Positions 33,841 through 42,199 of a DNA stretch of 64,000 nt are shown in pieces; the stretch's first letter is position 1; each line of letters starts with the position of its first letter. The notes under the pieces were generated by a model, which did no database searches, was not told the DNA's origin, and saw only the letters and a list, made by a program, of their open reading frames with translations. Origin of the DNA: CAZYQW01 sp964649825 (GTDB lineage Bacteria; Planctomycetota; B15-G4; JADJEK01); contig CAZYQW010000119.1 of the NCBI GenBank assembly GCA_964649825.1, positions 133,564 to 197,563 on the forward strand. The letters run 5' to 3'. The translations under genes and the position numbers were made by a program.

Positions 33841-33884
33841 GCCGCCTCTGCCGCCATCGGCTGATGGTGGCGGCGCGAGGCGGC
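33841..33884 (+). terminator. Hairpin after the exported beta-rich protein
   Basis: GCCGCCT (33841) pairs with AGGCGGC (to 33884), and CCGCCATC with GATGGTGGCGG inside, forming a long stem 11 bp after the stop at 33829. There is no T-run. Confidence 0.45.
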
Positions 33885-34071
33885 GCATCGTTTCCGAACG
33901 CACGGCACCCTCTCCCTTTCCGCACGCGTGGCGTCGACTCGATCGGCGCCACGCGCTTTTCGTCTCCAGCCCGCCGCGATCGGGCCGAACTCGACATGAC
34001 CGAATCGTCACGTCGCGGCGGGTCGATCATCGCGTATCGATGGTGGAGACCACGACGCCAAGGAGCCGGTC

Positions 34072-34425
34072 ATGTCCCCGTCACCCTCGACAACGCAACG
34101 ATACGACCGCCCCGATCGCCTCGAGCTCCTCCTCGATCGTGCGGAGCGCGAGTATCTCTCCGCTCGCGAGACCGCCATCCGCGAGGGACCGATCGCGCTG
34201 GCCCCGCCTCTCACGCGGGCCCTCGCCGCCGCCCGCGAGCTCTGTCGGCGCGTCGGGCGGGACGATCCAACCGCGCTCGCCGACCTGAACTCGCTCCTGG
34301 ACGACGTACGGTCCGCGCGGAGCCTGCACGGAGACGTCGTGTTGCGCATCGACGCCCTGGATGCTCTGCTGGACGTCCTCTCCCGCGCCGCCCGCCGGCG
34401 CGACGGGGATCGTTCGCGCGTGTGA
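34072..34425 (+). CDS. Hypothetical small helical protein
   Basis: The 117-residue protein starts at an ATG with AAGGAG seven bases upstream. After a short N-terminus it is almost wholly charged amphipathic helix (LELLLDRAEREYLSARETAIREG, LTRALAAARELCRRVG, LLDDVRSARSLHGDVVLRIDALDALLDVL). I do not recognise a family. It lies 55 bp upstream of the lipoprotein gene on the same strand. Confidence 0.6.
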   Translation: MSPSPSTTQRYDRPDRLELLLDRAEREYLSARETAIREGPIALAPPLTRALAAARELCRRVGRDDPTALADLNSLLDDVRSARSLHGDVVLRIDALDALLDVLSRAARRRDGDRSRV

Positions 34426-34479
34426 CGAGGCCCGCGCGACGCGGATCGACGAGCGCGAGGCGCGAGGAGCACGGCAGGG

Positions 34480-35118
34480 ATGATGCTTGGCCGAACGAGG
34501 GCGGCGCGACCGAACCTCGGTCCGGCGGGATGGCTTGCATTCCTCTTCATGGTGAGCGCCGCACCGGGTTGCCACACCAACCGCGCCACCGATCCCGCTC
34601 GGACCGCCACGGAGCAGCTCCTCATCTCGACCGCGGCGGACCGGGCGGCGAGCGGCATCTTCATCGGATTCGACGCGCCGGTCGACGTGTTCGTGAGAGA
34701 AGGCTCGCTCGAGAGCTACGACAAGCCGTACGTGCTCGGCCTGCTGCGGGCTCGGATCGCCGACGGAGGCGGTCGAATCGTCGGTGAGGAGTCCGCCGCC
34801 CGCTTCGTGGTCGAGCCGCGCGTCGGAGCCCTCTCGATCAACCGCGACAGCCTCCTCATCGGCATTCCCTCGCTGACGATCCCGATCCCCCTCGCCGGCG
34901 CGCCGCTCGAGACGATCGAGATCGCGCTCTTCAAGCGCGAGACGCAGGAGGGGGTCGCGCGGCTCTCGTTCGCCGTGTACGAGCGGAGCACCGGCGCACT
35001 GATACGCGACGTCGGTCCTGGGTTCGGCACCGCTGAGCACTCGCGCTACAGCCTGCTCTTCGTCCCGTGGACCATCCAGGACATCGTCCCGGAGGCGGAG
35101 GACGAGGATCCGCGGTGA
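34480..35118 (+). CDS. DUF6655-like lipoprotein
   Basis: The 212-residue protein has a lipoprotein-type signal (hydrophobic WLAFLFMVSAAPG, then Cys31). The mature part begins HTNRATDPARTATEQLLISTAADRAA, which is the DUF6655 start; IPIPLAGAPLETIEIALFKR and GVARLSFAVYERSTGALI also fit this family of planctomycete and proteobacterial lipoproteins. No function is known. Two ATGs in tandem at 34480/34483 are possible starts, with GAGGAG about eleven bases upstream of the first. Confidence 0.75.
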   Translation: MMLGRTRAARPNLGPAGWLAFLFMVSAAPGCHTNRATDPARTATEQLLISTAADRAASGIFIGFDAPVDVFVREGSLESYDKPYVLGLLRARIADGGGRIVGEESAARFVVEPRVGALSINRDSLLIGIPSLTIPIPLAGAPLETIEIALFKRETQEGVARLSFAVYERSTGALIRDVGPGFGTAEHSRYSLLFVPWTIQDIVPEAEDEDPR

Positions 35119-35151
35119 GCGCCGATTCCGCTCGACGGGGCGAGCGTTCGA

Positions 35152-35652
35152 CTACGGAACGAGAACGTCGAGGTCGACGACCAGGTCGGTCGTATCGAAC
35201 TGGAACATCGCTCCGCTGAGCGGGTCGATGAGGAGCGATCCGATGAGACCCCCGGGGATGAAGACGTTGCCGAAGTACCAAACATCGACGTCGGCCTCGA
35301 CCGTCACGGTGCGAGGCTGATAGCCATCGGCCGCGACCTCGACGGTGTACTTCGCGCTTTCGAGGTAGCCCGACGCGTTGTCGACCTCGACCGTGCACGG
35401 GGCACGGCCCTCGAAGACGGGTCGCTGGTCGCGATCGAGCACCCGCACGTTCGCTCCGACCGCGTTGCTGTCGATGTGGAGCGGAGTGTCCGAGCTCGAG
35501 GCGATCGTGGCGCAGGACGTGGCGGTGAGGAGCAGGAGAAGGCCCGAGAGAAGGGGGCGGGGGAGGGTCGGATCACGCGAAATGGTCGGCACTGGCTGAT
35601 TCCGAGACTTCCGCGGGCGTGGATATCGACCTACTTCGTCCATCCGAGCCAC
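35152..35652 (-). CDS. Putative lipoprotein with PEGA-like beta domain
   Basis: The protein has 166 residues from a GTG at 35652 with GGAGG nine bases upstream; a GTG at 35592 would give a more typical signal peptide. PRPLLSGLLLLLTATSC is a lipobox-like signal. The mature part includes VRVLDRDQRPVFEGRAPCTVEVD and YTVEVAADGYQPRTVTVEADV, a PEGA-like carbohydrate or protein-binding beta pattern, then WYFGNVFIPGGLIGSLLIDPLSGAMF, a recurrent end segment in small outer-membrane lipoproteins. Its 3' end is convergent with the DUF6655 gene. Confidence 0.65.
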   Translation of the reverse strand: MARMDEVGRYPRPRKSRNQPVPTISRDPTLPRPLLSGLLLLLTATSCATIASSSDTPLHIDSNAVGANVRVLDRDQRPVFEGRAPCTVEVDNASGYLESAKYTVEVAADGYQPRTVTVEADVDVWYFGNVFIPGGLIGSLLIDPLSGAMFQFDTTDLVVDLDVLVP

Positions 35653-35736
35653 GGACTTTCGCCTCCGGTCGCCGGGAAACGGACCTTGCAGACCGCGGCG
35701 TTTCCGAGGTGGGACACGGGCCGCCCGCGCCGAGGC

Positions 35737-37374
35737 TCACCCGTCCTGCGGGCCGAAGATCTTCTCCACGTTCCGGCGGGCGACGGCGGCCGCGGCCGCG
35801 AACACGAAGACCGCGACGACGAAGGAGGCGGCCAGCAGGATCCACGCGGCCGAGGCGCCGGAGACGAACGAGAGCGGGCCGTGGCCGTGATAGCACGCCT
35901 CGAGCACCCGCCGGCCCTCGGCCGCCGCGTAGAAGCAAAGCGAGGTCGCAGCGACGATGCCGATCACGGGGAGCGTGGCCCGAAGACTCTCCGCCACCCG
36001 CACCGAGTCGTGGAGTCGAATCGCGGCCGGCCACGTGCCGAAGACGCCGGCGATCCCGATCGTGACGAGGAGGACCGGCACGGCCGCCAGGAGCACGACT
36101 CCGATCGCGACCGGTCCGACCCCCGCACGGGCGGAGCCCGCGGCCACGGCGACGACGAGGCTGAACACGAACGGCACGGAGACGGCGACGAGCCGGCTCG
36201 CGAGGAAGACGCCGCGCGAAAACGGCGCGGTGGTGAGCAGGGCGACCTGACCCTGCTCGCCGGCGACGACGCCGAGGAACGCGACCGTCGCGATCAGGAC
36301 CGTCAGCCCGTGCCACGTCCGGAGCAGGTCCAAGCCCGCGCGGAGGGGCTCGGGGACCGGGCCGCTCCCGGTCGTGGCGTCCGGATCGAAGTGGATCAAC
36401 CCCACCATCACGACGGCGAGGAAGGCGTGGAAGACGACGCTCGATCGCTCGCGCGTGATCGCCAGCGAGCCCTGGCGCAGGAAGGAGGCGAACGGCGCGT
36501 CCGGCCAGATCCGCCGCGCGGCGAACCGGGTGGGACGATCGACCGTGACGAGGTGGACCTCGTACGAACGGCGGTAGATGGAGGCCGCGGCGAACAAGAA
36601 CGGCACGGTCGCGACGATCCAGAGGACGCCGCTCCAGAGGTGCCGGTGCGCGTCCTCGGGGCCGGACGCGGCCATCAGCGCGCTCGCCGCGGCGAGCGGG
36701 GCCGGCAGCTCGGGTCGCGCTCCGAGGAGGTCGGCGAGCGCGGCGGCCGCGCGATCGCCCTCGAAGATTCCGGACAGGATCGCGACGGCCAACGCGAAGC
36801 ACGTTGCCACCTGCACCACCATCATGCCCCGGCGCACCGATGGCCGCGAGAGCCAGCGCTCCTGGCCCACCCGGAGGAGGATCAACACCGCCGGCCCCGG
36901 CGCGGCGAGACCGAGGAACGCGACCGGGTAGGCGGCGACCGCGACGGCCGAGGCGTCCGCGCGCGTCACGAGCCCGATCACCAGCGGAAGGCCGAGCGCG
37001 AGGGCGAGCAGCAGCCACGTGGCCATCATGCGGGCGTACGCGCGCGCGACCAGCGGCAGCGCGCCGACCGGCGAAGCGAGCAGGAACGGCAGCTCGGGGG
37101 AGCGATAGAGGTCCCGCGAGAGCATCTGCGATCCGAACCCGAGCGACAGCACGATCGGCGCGACGAGCGTCATCGCGAAGCACCACTGCAGCAGCGCGCC
37201 GGTCTCGTCGCCGCGAACCATCGTGATCACGTCGTTGGACAGCAGGACGGCCGAGCCGACCCCCATCGACGCCAAGACGATGCAGGCCAGCGAGACGAGC
37301 GTCGCGAGCAGAGCGGCGCGTCCGTCCCGGTGCAGCGTCAGGTTTCGGAGCGCGCGGAGGTCAGCCGTCCACAT
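35737..37374 (-). CDS. ABC transporter permease
   Basis: This is a 545-residue membrane protein with about twelve hydrophobic segments (for example LLLALALGLPLVIGLV and VFHAFLAVVMVGLIHF). The start at 37374 overlaps the ATPase stop by 14 bp, so the two are translationally coupled. It looks like an ABC-2-type exporter permease in which two halves are joined (pattern of the YhaP or NatB relatives). The substrate is unknown. Confidence 0.8.
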   Translation of the reverse strand: MWTADLRALRNLTLHRDGRAALLATLVSLACIVLASMGVGSAVLLSNDVITMVRGDETGALLQWCFAMTLVAPIVLSLGFGSQMLSRDLYRSPELPFLLASPVGALPLVARAYARMMATWLLLALALGLPLVIGLVTRADASAVAVAAYPVAFLGLAAPGPAVLILLRVGQERWLSRPSVRRGMMVVQVATCFALAVAILSGIFEGDRAAAALADLLGARPELPAPLAAASALMAASGPEDAHRHLWSGVLWIVATVPFLFAAASIYRRSYEVHLVTVDRPTRFAARRIWPDAPFASFLRQGSLAITRERSSVVFHAFLAVVMVGLIHFDPDATTGSGPVPEPLRAGLDLLRTWHGLTVLIATVAFLGVVAGEQGQVALLTTAPFSRGVFLASRLVAVSVPFVFSLVVAVAAGSARAGVGPVAIGVVLLAAVPVLLVTIGIAGVFGTWPAAIRLHDSVRVAESLRATLPVIGIVAATSLCFYAAAEGRRVLEACYHGHGPLSFVSGASAAWILLAASFVVAVFVFAAAAAVARRNVEKIFGPQDG

Positions 37375-38101
37375 CGGCCGCGTCCTCGGTGGCACGCAGG
37401 AAGATCTCCTCGAGGGTCGCCGCGCCCCCCGCTCGCAGCTCGGCCATCGTCCCCTCCGCGCGGAGCCGCCCATCCGTCAGGATGCCGATCCGGTCGCAGA
37501 TCGCCTCCGCCGTCTCGAGCGAATGCGTGCTCAAGAACACCGCCGTGCCGCCGTCACGGACGTCGCCGAGCAGATCCTTCAAGCGTCGCGTGCTGGCGGG
37601 ATCGAGCCCGCTCGTCGGCTCGTCCAGCAGCAGCACCTGCGGGCGAGTGACGAGGATCGCGGCCAGGTGGATCTTCTTGCGCATCCCGTGCGAGTAGCTC
37701 TTGCACAGGTCGTCGGCGCGATCCGTCAGGTCGAAGGCCTCGAGATAGTCCGCCGCGCGGGCATCGCGATCTCGCGCTGCCACGCCGTAGAGGCTCGCCA
37801 CGAAGCCGACGTATTCGCGACCGGTGAGATAGTCGTAGAGCGGCGGCGTGTCGGGAACGAGACCGAGGATCGATCGGGCTTCGCGCGCGCGCTCGACGAT
37901 GTCGAATCCTCCGACCCGCGCGAGACCGCTCGTGGGACGAAGCAGACACGAGAGCATGCGGATCGTCGTCGTCTTGCCGGCCCCGTTCGGACCGAGGAAG
38001 CCGTAGATCTCGCCCGCCTCCACCCGCAGGTCGAGGTCGGAGACGGCGACGACCCGCCCGTATCGTCGGCCGAGCGACCGGGTCTCGATCATCGGCGGCA
38101 C
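37361..38101 (-). CDS. ABC transporter ATP-binding protein
   Basis: The 246-residue ATPase has Walker A GPNGAGKTTT, Walker B VLLLDEPTSGLD and the H-loop THSLETAEAICDRIGIL. The signature motif reads YSHGMRKK where LSGGMRKR is usual, so its second glycine position is histidine. The rest of the domain, including the Q-loop LGLVPDTPPLYDYLTGRE, is intact. It pairs with the permease in the next gene for an ABC-2 exporter. Confidence 0.9.
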   Translation of the reverse strand: MPPMIETRSLGRRYGRVVAVSDLDLRVEAGEIYGFLGPNGAGKTTTIRMLSCLLRPTSGLARVGGFDIVERAREARSILGLVPDTPPLYDYLTGREYVGFVASLYGVAARDRDARAADYLEAFDLTDRADDLCKSYSHGMRKKIHLAAILVTRPQVLLLDEPTSGLDPASTRRLKDLLGDVRDGGTAVFLSTHSLETAEAICDRIGILTDGRLRAEGTMAELRAGGAATLEEIFLRATEDAADVDG

Positions 38102-38186
38102 CGCAGGGTGGGCTCGACCGCGCGCGTCGTGACCGCCGGGCCGAGATTGCGCCGAGCCATGCGTTCGAGGCAGCGAGTCGTCCCGC

Positions 38187-39755
38187 TCACGTCGCCTCGG
38201 AGACCTTCTCTTCCGTCCGCGGCCCGGGTTTCCTCACCGCCTGCTGGTACTTCGTGCGCAGGAGCTGATCGAGCTGAGTCGACTCGCGGCCGGTGATGAA
38301 GCTGCGGACGGCGCGCACGAACCGCCACGGGCGCGACGCGTAGGCGGTGGCATAGAACGCGAGGAGCATGCCGTACTGCGCGAGGACGAGCTGCCGCGTG
38401 CTCATGACCGGGTTGTACGTCTTGCTGCTCAGCCCCGAGCGCGCGAGCGCCAGGTAGTAGTAGCCATCGTTGAACTCGACCCGCCCCGCGGCTGTGAGGT
38501 CCTTGTAGTCGGCGCTGCCGGGGTACGGCGCGAAGATCATGACGGCGCAGTCCTCGCAGCCGGTGAGCGCCGCCTTGACCAGGAACCCGAGGGAGCTCCG
38601 CGTGTCGCGCCAGGTCTCCTTCGGGTGGCCGATGATGATGTTCACGCGCGTCACGAGCTTCGCCTGGTGCGCGGACCGGAGGGAGCCGAGCATGCGGGGC
38701 AGCAGGACCTTCTTCTTGATCGTCTTCAGCATCCGGTCCGACCCGCTCTCCGGGGCGTACGTGATGTTGCGACAGCCGGTCTCGTAGAGGAGCGGGAGCA
38801 CCTCGTCGTCGAGCACCTCGGTGCGGGTGCCGGTCGGGAGCTGCCAGGTGAGGTCGAGGTGCTCGGCCTTCAGGATCTCGCAGAACTCGATGATCCACTC
38901 GCGCTTGATGATCGCGGTCAGGTCGCAGAAGTTGACGTTGTTGATCCGGTAGCGAGTGATGTACGACTTGATCTCGTCCACGACCTCGCGGGGAGCGCGG
39001 GTGACGTACTTGGTCGTCCACATGTCGGGGGACGAGCAGAAGGTGCACTGGTACGGGCACCCTCGGGTCGCGAGCATCGGGATCGATCGGCCCCGGTGGA
39101 CGCCGTGGTTGTCGGCGTTCGCCATGTAGGCGTTCACCGGGAAGTACTCCCAGGCCGGGCGCGGGAGGTCGTCGAGCGCGGTCGTACGGGGCGGCAGCCC
39201 GGTCGACGAGGCGTCGCCGCCGCGCCGGCTCGCGAGCCCGGCCAGATCGTCCGTGCCGAGGCCGCCGGCCAGACGAGCGAGCAGCTCCTGCATCGTCGCC
39301 TCGCCCTCGCCGAGCACGCAGTAGTCGACGGCGTCGGTCTGCCGGAAGATCTCGCGCCAGAACGCGGTCGCGTTCTCGCCCCCCACCACCACGATCAGGT
39401 TCGGCAGCCGCGCCTTGGCCCGCTCGGCGATCTCGCGCACGGTCGGCCACTCGTGGAGGAACATGTGCGTGATGCCGAGCACTTCGGTGTCGGGAGCGAT
39501 CCGCCGCGCGATCTCCTCGGGGCCCAGACCAGTTCGGCGCAACGTTCCGATCGGGCTCTCGACGTCGGCGTGCCGATCGATGGCGTCGCCGGGCGCGTCG
39601 ATCACCTGGATCCGATGTCCCGCGTCGCGCAGCACGGCCGCGACGTACGCCAGACCGATCGGCAGGATCGCGCCGTACGCGCTCAGGCTCTTCTTGAGCT
39701 GGAGGATCGGAGGTCGCACGAGGCAGACCCGGGCATGGGAACTCGCGAGCTTCAT
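38187..39755 (-). CDS. B12-binding-domain radical SAM enzyme
   Basis: The 522-residue protein has an N-terminal B12-binding-like domain (LPIGLAYVAAVLRDAGHRIQVIDAPGD; GITHMFLHEWPTVREIAERA; VVVGGENATAFW) followed by a radical SAM core. The cluster ligands are Cys233, Cys237 and Cys240 in RGCPYQCTFC. The start at 39755 has GAGG five bases upstream. This is the class that includes methyltransferases and ring-forming enzymes of lipid or natural-product pathways; the substrate is unknown. It precedes the ABC exporter genes on the same strand (85-bp gap), but a functional link is not shown. Confidence 0.87.
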   Translation of the reverse strand: MKLASSHARVCLVRPPILQLKKSLSAYGAILPIGLAYVAAVLRDAGHRIQVIDAPGDAIDRHADVESPIGTLRRTGLGPEEIARRIAPDTEVLGITHMFLHEWPTVREIAERAKARLPNLIVVVGGENATAFWREIFRQTDAVDYCVLGEGEATMQELLARLAGGLGTDDLAGLASRRGGDASSTGLPPRTTALDDLPRPAWEYFPVNAYMANADNHGVHRGRSIPMLATRGCPYQCTFCSSPDMWTTKYVTRAPREVVDEIKSYITRYRINNVNFCDLTAIIKREWIIEFCEILKAEHLDLTWQLPTGTRTEVLDDEVLPLLYETGCRNITYAPESGSDRMLKTIKKKVLLPRMLGSLRSAHQAKLVTRVNIIIGHPKETWRDTRSSLGFLVKAALTGCEDCAVMIFAPYPGSADYKDLTAAGRVEFNDGYYYLALARSGLSSKTYNPVMSTRQLVLAQYGMLLAFYATAYASRPWRFVRAVRSFITGRESTQLDQLLRTKYQQAVRKPGPRTEEKVSEAT

Positions 39756-39850
39756 CGGACCTCGTTCTCCCGATGGACGAGCCGTGGCGCTGACGGCCGT
39801 CACCCTACGTTCCGCGGAGGCGAAACCGAAGCGCGAATCGTCGCCTTTGG

Positions 39851-42097
39851 TCACGGTCGGGTGGGACGCACGCTGAGGTACTGTCGCGGCCACGGCTGGT
39901 CGAAGTGCTCGTACCGCTCCGCCGCGTGGAGCGTCAGGTACGGGTCCTTCAGGTGCGGACGAGCGAGCACGCAGAGGTCGGCCCGCCCGGCGGCGAGGAT
40001 CGTGTTCACCTGATCCGCATCCTGGATGTTGCCGACGGTCATCGTCGGGATCCTCGCCTCGTGCCGGATCTGGTCCGAGAACGGAACCTGGAACATGCGG
40101 CCGTAGACGGGGCGGGCGTCGGGCGTGGTCTGGCCGGCCGAGACATCGATGACGTCGCAGCCGTGCTCCTTCAAGCTGCGCGCGATCGCGACCGCGTCGT
40201 CGGCGCCGAGGCCGCCGGGCTCGACCCAGTCCGTCGCCGAGACGCGCACCGAGATCGGCCGGTCGTCGGGCCACGCCGCCCGCACCGCGTCGAACACCTC
40301 GAGCGGGAACCTCGACCGCGCCGCGACCGAGCCGCCGTACGCGTCGGTCCGCAGGTTCGTGAGCGGAGAGAGGAACGACGACAGCAGGTACCCGTGCGCC
40401 ATGTGGATCTCGATCATGTCGAATCCGGCCGCGAGGGCCATCTCCGCCGCGCGCGCGAACTGGTCGCGGACCTCGTCCATGTCGGCCCGCGACATCTCGC
40501 GTGGGGTCTGGTTCCGTGACCGGAACGGGATCGCCGACGCGGAGATGAGCGGCCAGTTCCCTTTCGGCAGCGGCTCGTCCACCCCTTCCCACGACACGCG
40601 CGTCGAGCCCTTGCGCCCCGCGTGCGCGATCTGGATCGCGATCTTCGCCGCGGAGCTCGCGTGGACGAAGTCGGTGACGCGACGCCACGCGTCGACGTGC
40701 TTCGGCTCGTACATTCCAGCGCAACCCGGACTGATGCGGCCCTCGCGCGAGACGTCCGTCATCTCGGACACGATGAGGCCGGCCCCGCCGATCGCGCGCG
40801 ACCCCAGGTGGACGAGGTGCCAGTCGTTCACCGTCCCGTCCTCGGCCGAGTACATGCACATCGGCGACACGACGACGCGATTCCTCAGCTCGAGGCCCCG
40901 CAGACGAAACGGAGTGAACATCGGGACCGGCGCCCGTCCGTCGCTCTGGCGCGGGGCGTCGACGTCCCCCGCGTACCACTCGCGGACCTGCTCGACGAAC
41001 GCCGAGTCGCGCCGCGCGAGGTTGTCCCACGTGATCCGTTTGCTGCGCGTCGTCTGGTTGAACGTGAACTGGACGGGGTGCTGCCCCACGTACCGGCGCG
41101 TGTTCTCGAACCAGAGCCGGCTCGTCCACGCCGTCTTCTGCAGCCTCGCGACCTCGACGCGACGCGACTCCTCGTACGCGGCGAGCACGGCGGGGACGTC
41201 GTCGGTCCCGTGACGAACGAAGGCGTCGACGAGCGCGATCGCGTCTTCCATCGCGAGCTTCGTGCCCGACCCGATCGAGAAGTGCGCGGTGTGGACCGCG
41301 TCCCCCATGAGGACGACGCGGCCGTCGTGCCAGGTCTCGGTCGTGACGGTCGGGAACGAACGCCAGATCGACTTGTTCGTCAGCAGTCGATGCCCCTTCA
41401 GGTCCTCCGCGAAGAGCGCCTCGCAGTAGCGGACCGTCTCCGCCTCCGGCGCCTCGTCCAGCCCGGCGCGGCGCCACGTGTCCTCGTGACACTCGACGAT
41501 GAACGTCGACAGCCCTGGCTCGAACGGATAGGCGTGCACCTGGAACAGCCCGTGCTCGTTCTCGCGATAGATGAACGTGAACGAGTCGAGCGGCAACGTG
41601 GTGCCGAGCCACGTGAAGCGGCAGGCGCCCCACTCGATGGTCGGCTTGAACACCTCGCGGCGGGACTCGCGGATGCGGCTGTTGACGCCGTCGCAGCCGA
41701 CGATGAGGTCCGCGTCCGCGAACGCGTCGAGGTGCTCGACCACCGTCTCGAAGCGGAGCGCCACGCCGAGACCCGCCGCGCGCGCCTGGAGGATGTTCAG
41801 GAGGCGCTTGCGCGACATCCCGCAGAACCCGTGGCCCGTCGACGTCACGCAGGTCCCGCCGTAGAACGTGTCGATGTCGTCCCAGTACGCGAACGCGTCC
41901 TGGATCGCCTGGTACGACTCTCGATCCGCGTCGCCGAAGTGTCCGAGCGTCTCCTTCGAGAACACCACGCCCCATCCGAACGTGTCGTCGGCGCGGTTTT
42001 GCTCGTGGACGGTGATCGACGAGTCCGGAAACGCCTTCTTCATCAGGATGCTGAAGTAGAGCCCGGCGGGGCCGCCGCCGACGCAGACGATCTTCAT
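39851..42097 (-). CDS. Bifunctional salicylyl-/2-aminobenzoyl-CoA hydroxylase-type flavoprotein (monooxygenase-OYE fusion)
   Basis: The 748-residue protein fuses two flavin domains. The first (about 1-380) is a group A FAD monooxygenase with GGGPAG at 7-12 and GDAVHTAHFSIGSGTKLAMEDA. The second (about 395-748) is an old-yellow-enzyme-type FMN domain with RVVVSPMCMYSAEDG, the HAGRKGS loop and HMAHGYLLSSFLSPLTN. This exact fusion is known from salicylyl-CoA 5-hydroxylase and from 2-aminobenzoyl-CoA monooxygenase/reductase of aerobic aromatic CoA catabolism. No CoA ligase or other pathway gene is next to it, so the aromatic substrate is not decided. Confidence 0.9.
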   Translation of the reverse strand: MKIVCVGGGPAGLYFSILMKKAFPDSSITVHEQNRADDTFGWGVVFSKETLGHFGDADRESYQAIQDAFAYWDDIDTFYGGTCVTSTGHGFCGMSRKRLLNILQARAAGLGVALRFETVVEHLDAFADADLIVGCDGVNSRIRESRREVFKPTIEWGACRFTWLGTTLPLDSFTFIYRENEHGLFQVHAYPFEPGLSTFIVECHEDTWRRAGLDEAPEAETVRYCEALFAEDLKGHRLLTNKSIWRSFPTVTTETWHDGRVVLMGDAVHTAHFSIGSGTKLAMEDAIALVDAFVRHGTDDVPAVLAAYEESRRVEVARLQKTAWTSRLWFENTRRYVGQHPVQFTFNQTTRSKRITWDNLARRDSAFVEQVREWYAGDVDAPRQSDGRAPVPMFTPFRLRGLELRNRVVVSPMCMYSAEDGTVNDWHLVHLGSRAIGGAGLIVSEMTDVSREGRISPGCAGMYEPKHVDAWRRVTDFVHASSAAKIAIQIAHAGRKGSTRVSWEGVDEPLPKGNWPLISASAIPFRSRNQTPREMSRADMDEVRDQFARAAEMALAAGFDMIEIHMAHGYLLSSFLSPLTNLRTDAYGGSVAARSRFPLEVFDAVRAAWPDDRPISVRVSATDWVEPGGLGADDAVAIARSLKEHGCDVIDVSAGQTTPDARPVYGRMFQVPFSDQIRHEARIPTMTVGNIQDADQVNTILAAGRADLCVLARPHLKDPYLTLHAAERYEHFDQPWPRQYLSVRPTRP

Positions 42098-42199
42098 GAC
42101 CTCATGCTCCGCTTCGTCCCCGGCGGGGACGCAACTGGGATCGAGACCATACGCGACGTGCCACACGGAATGAACGCACGAATCTCGTCGCGGGCATCG

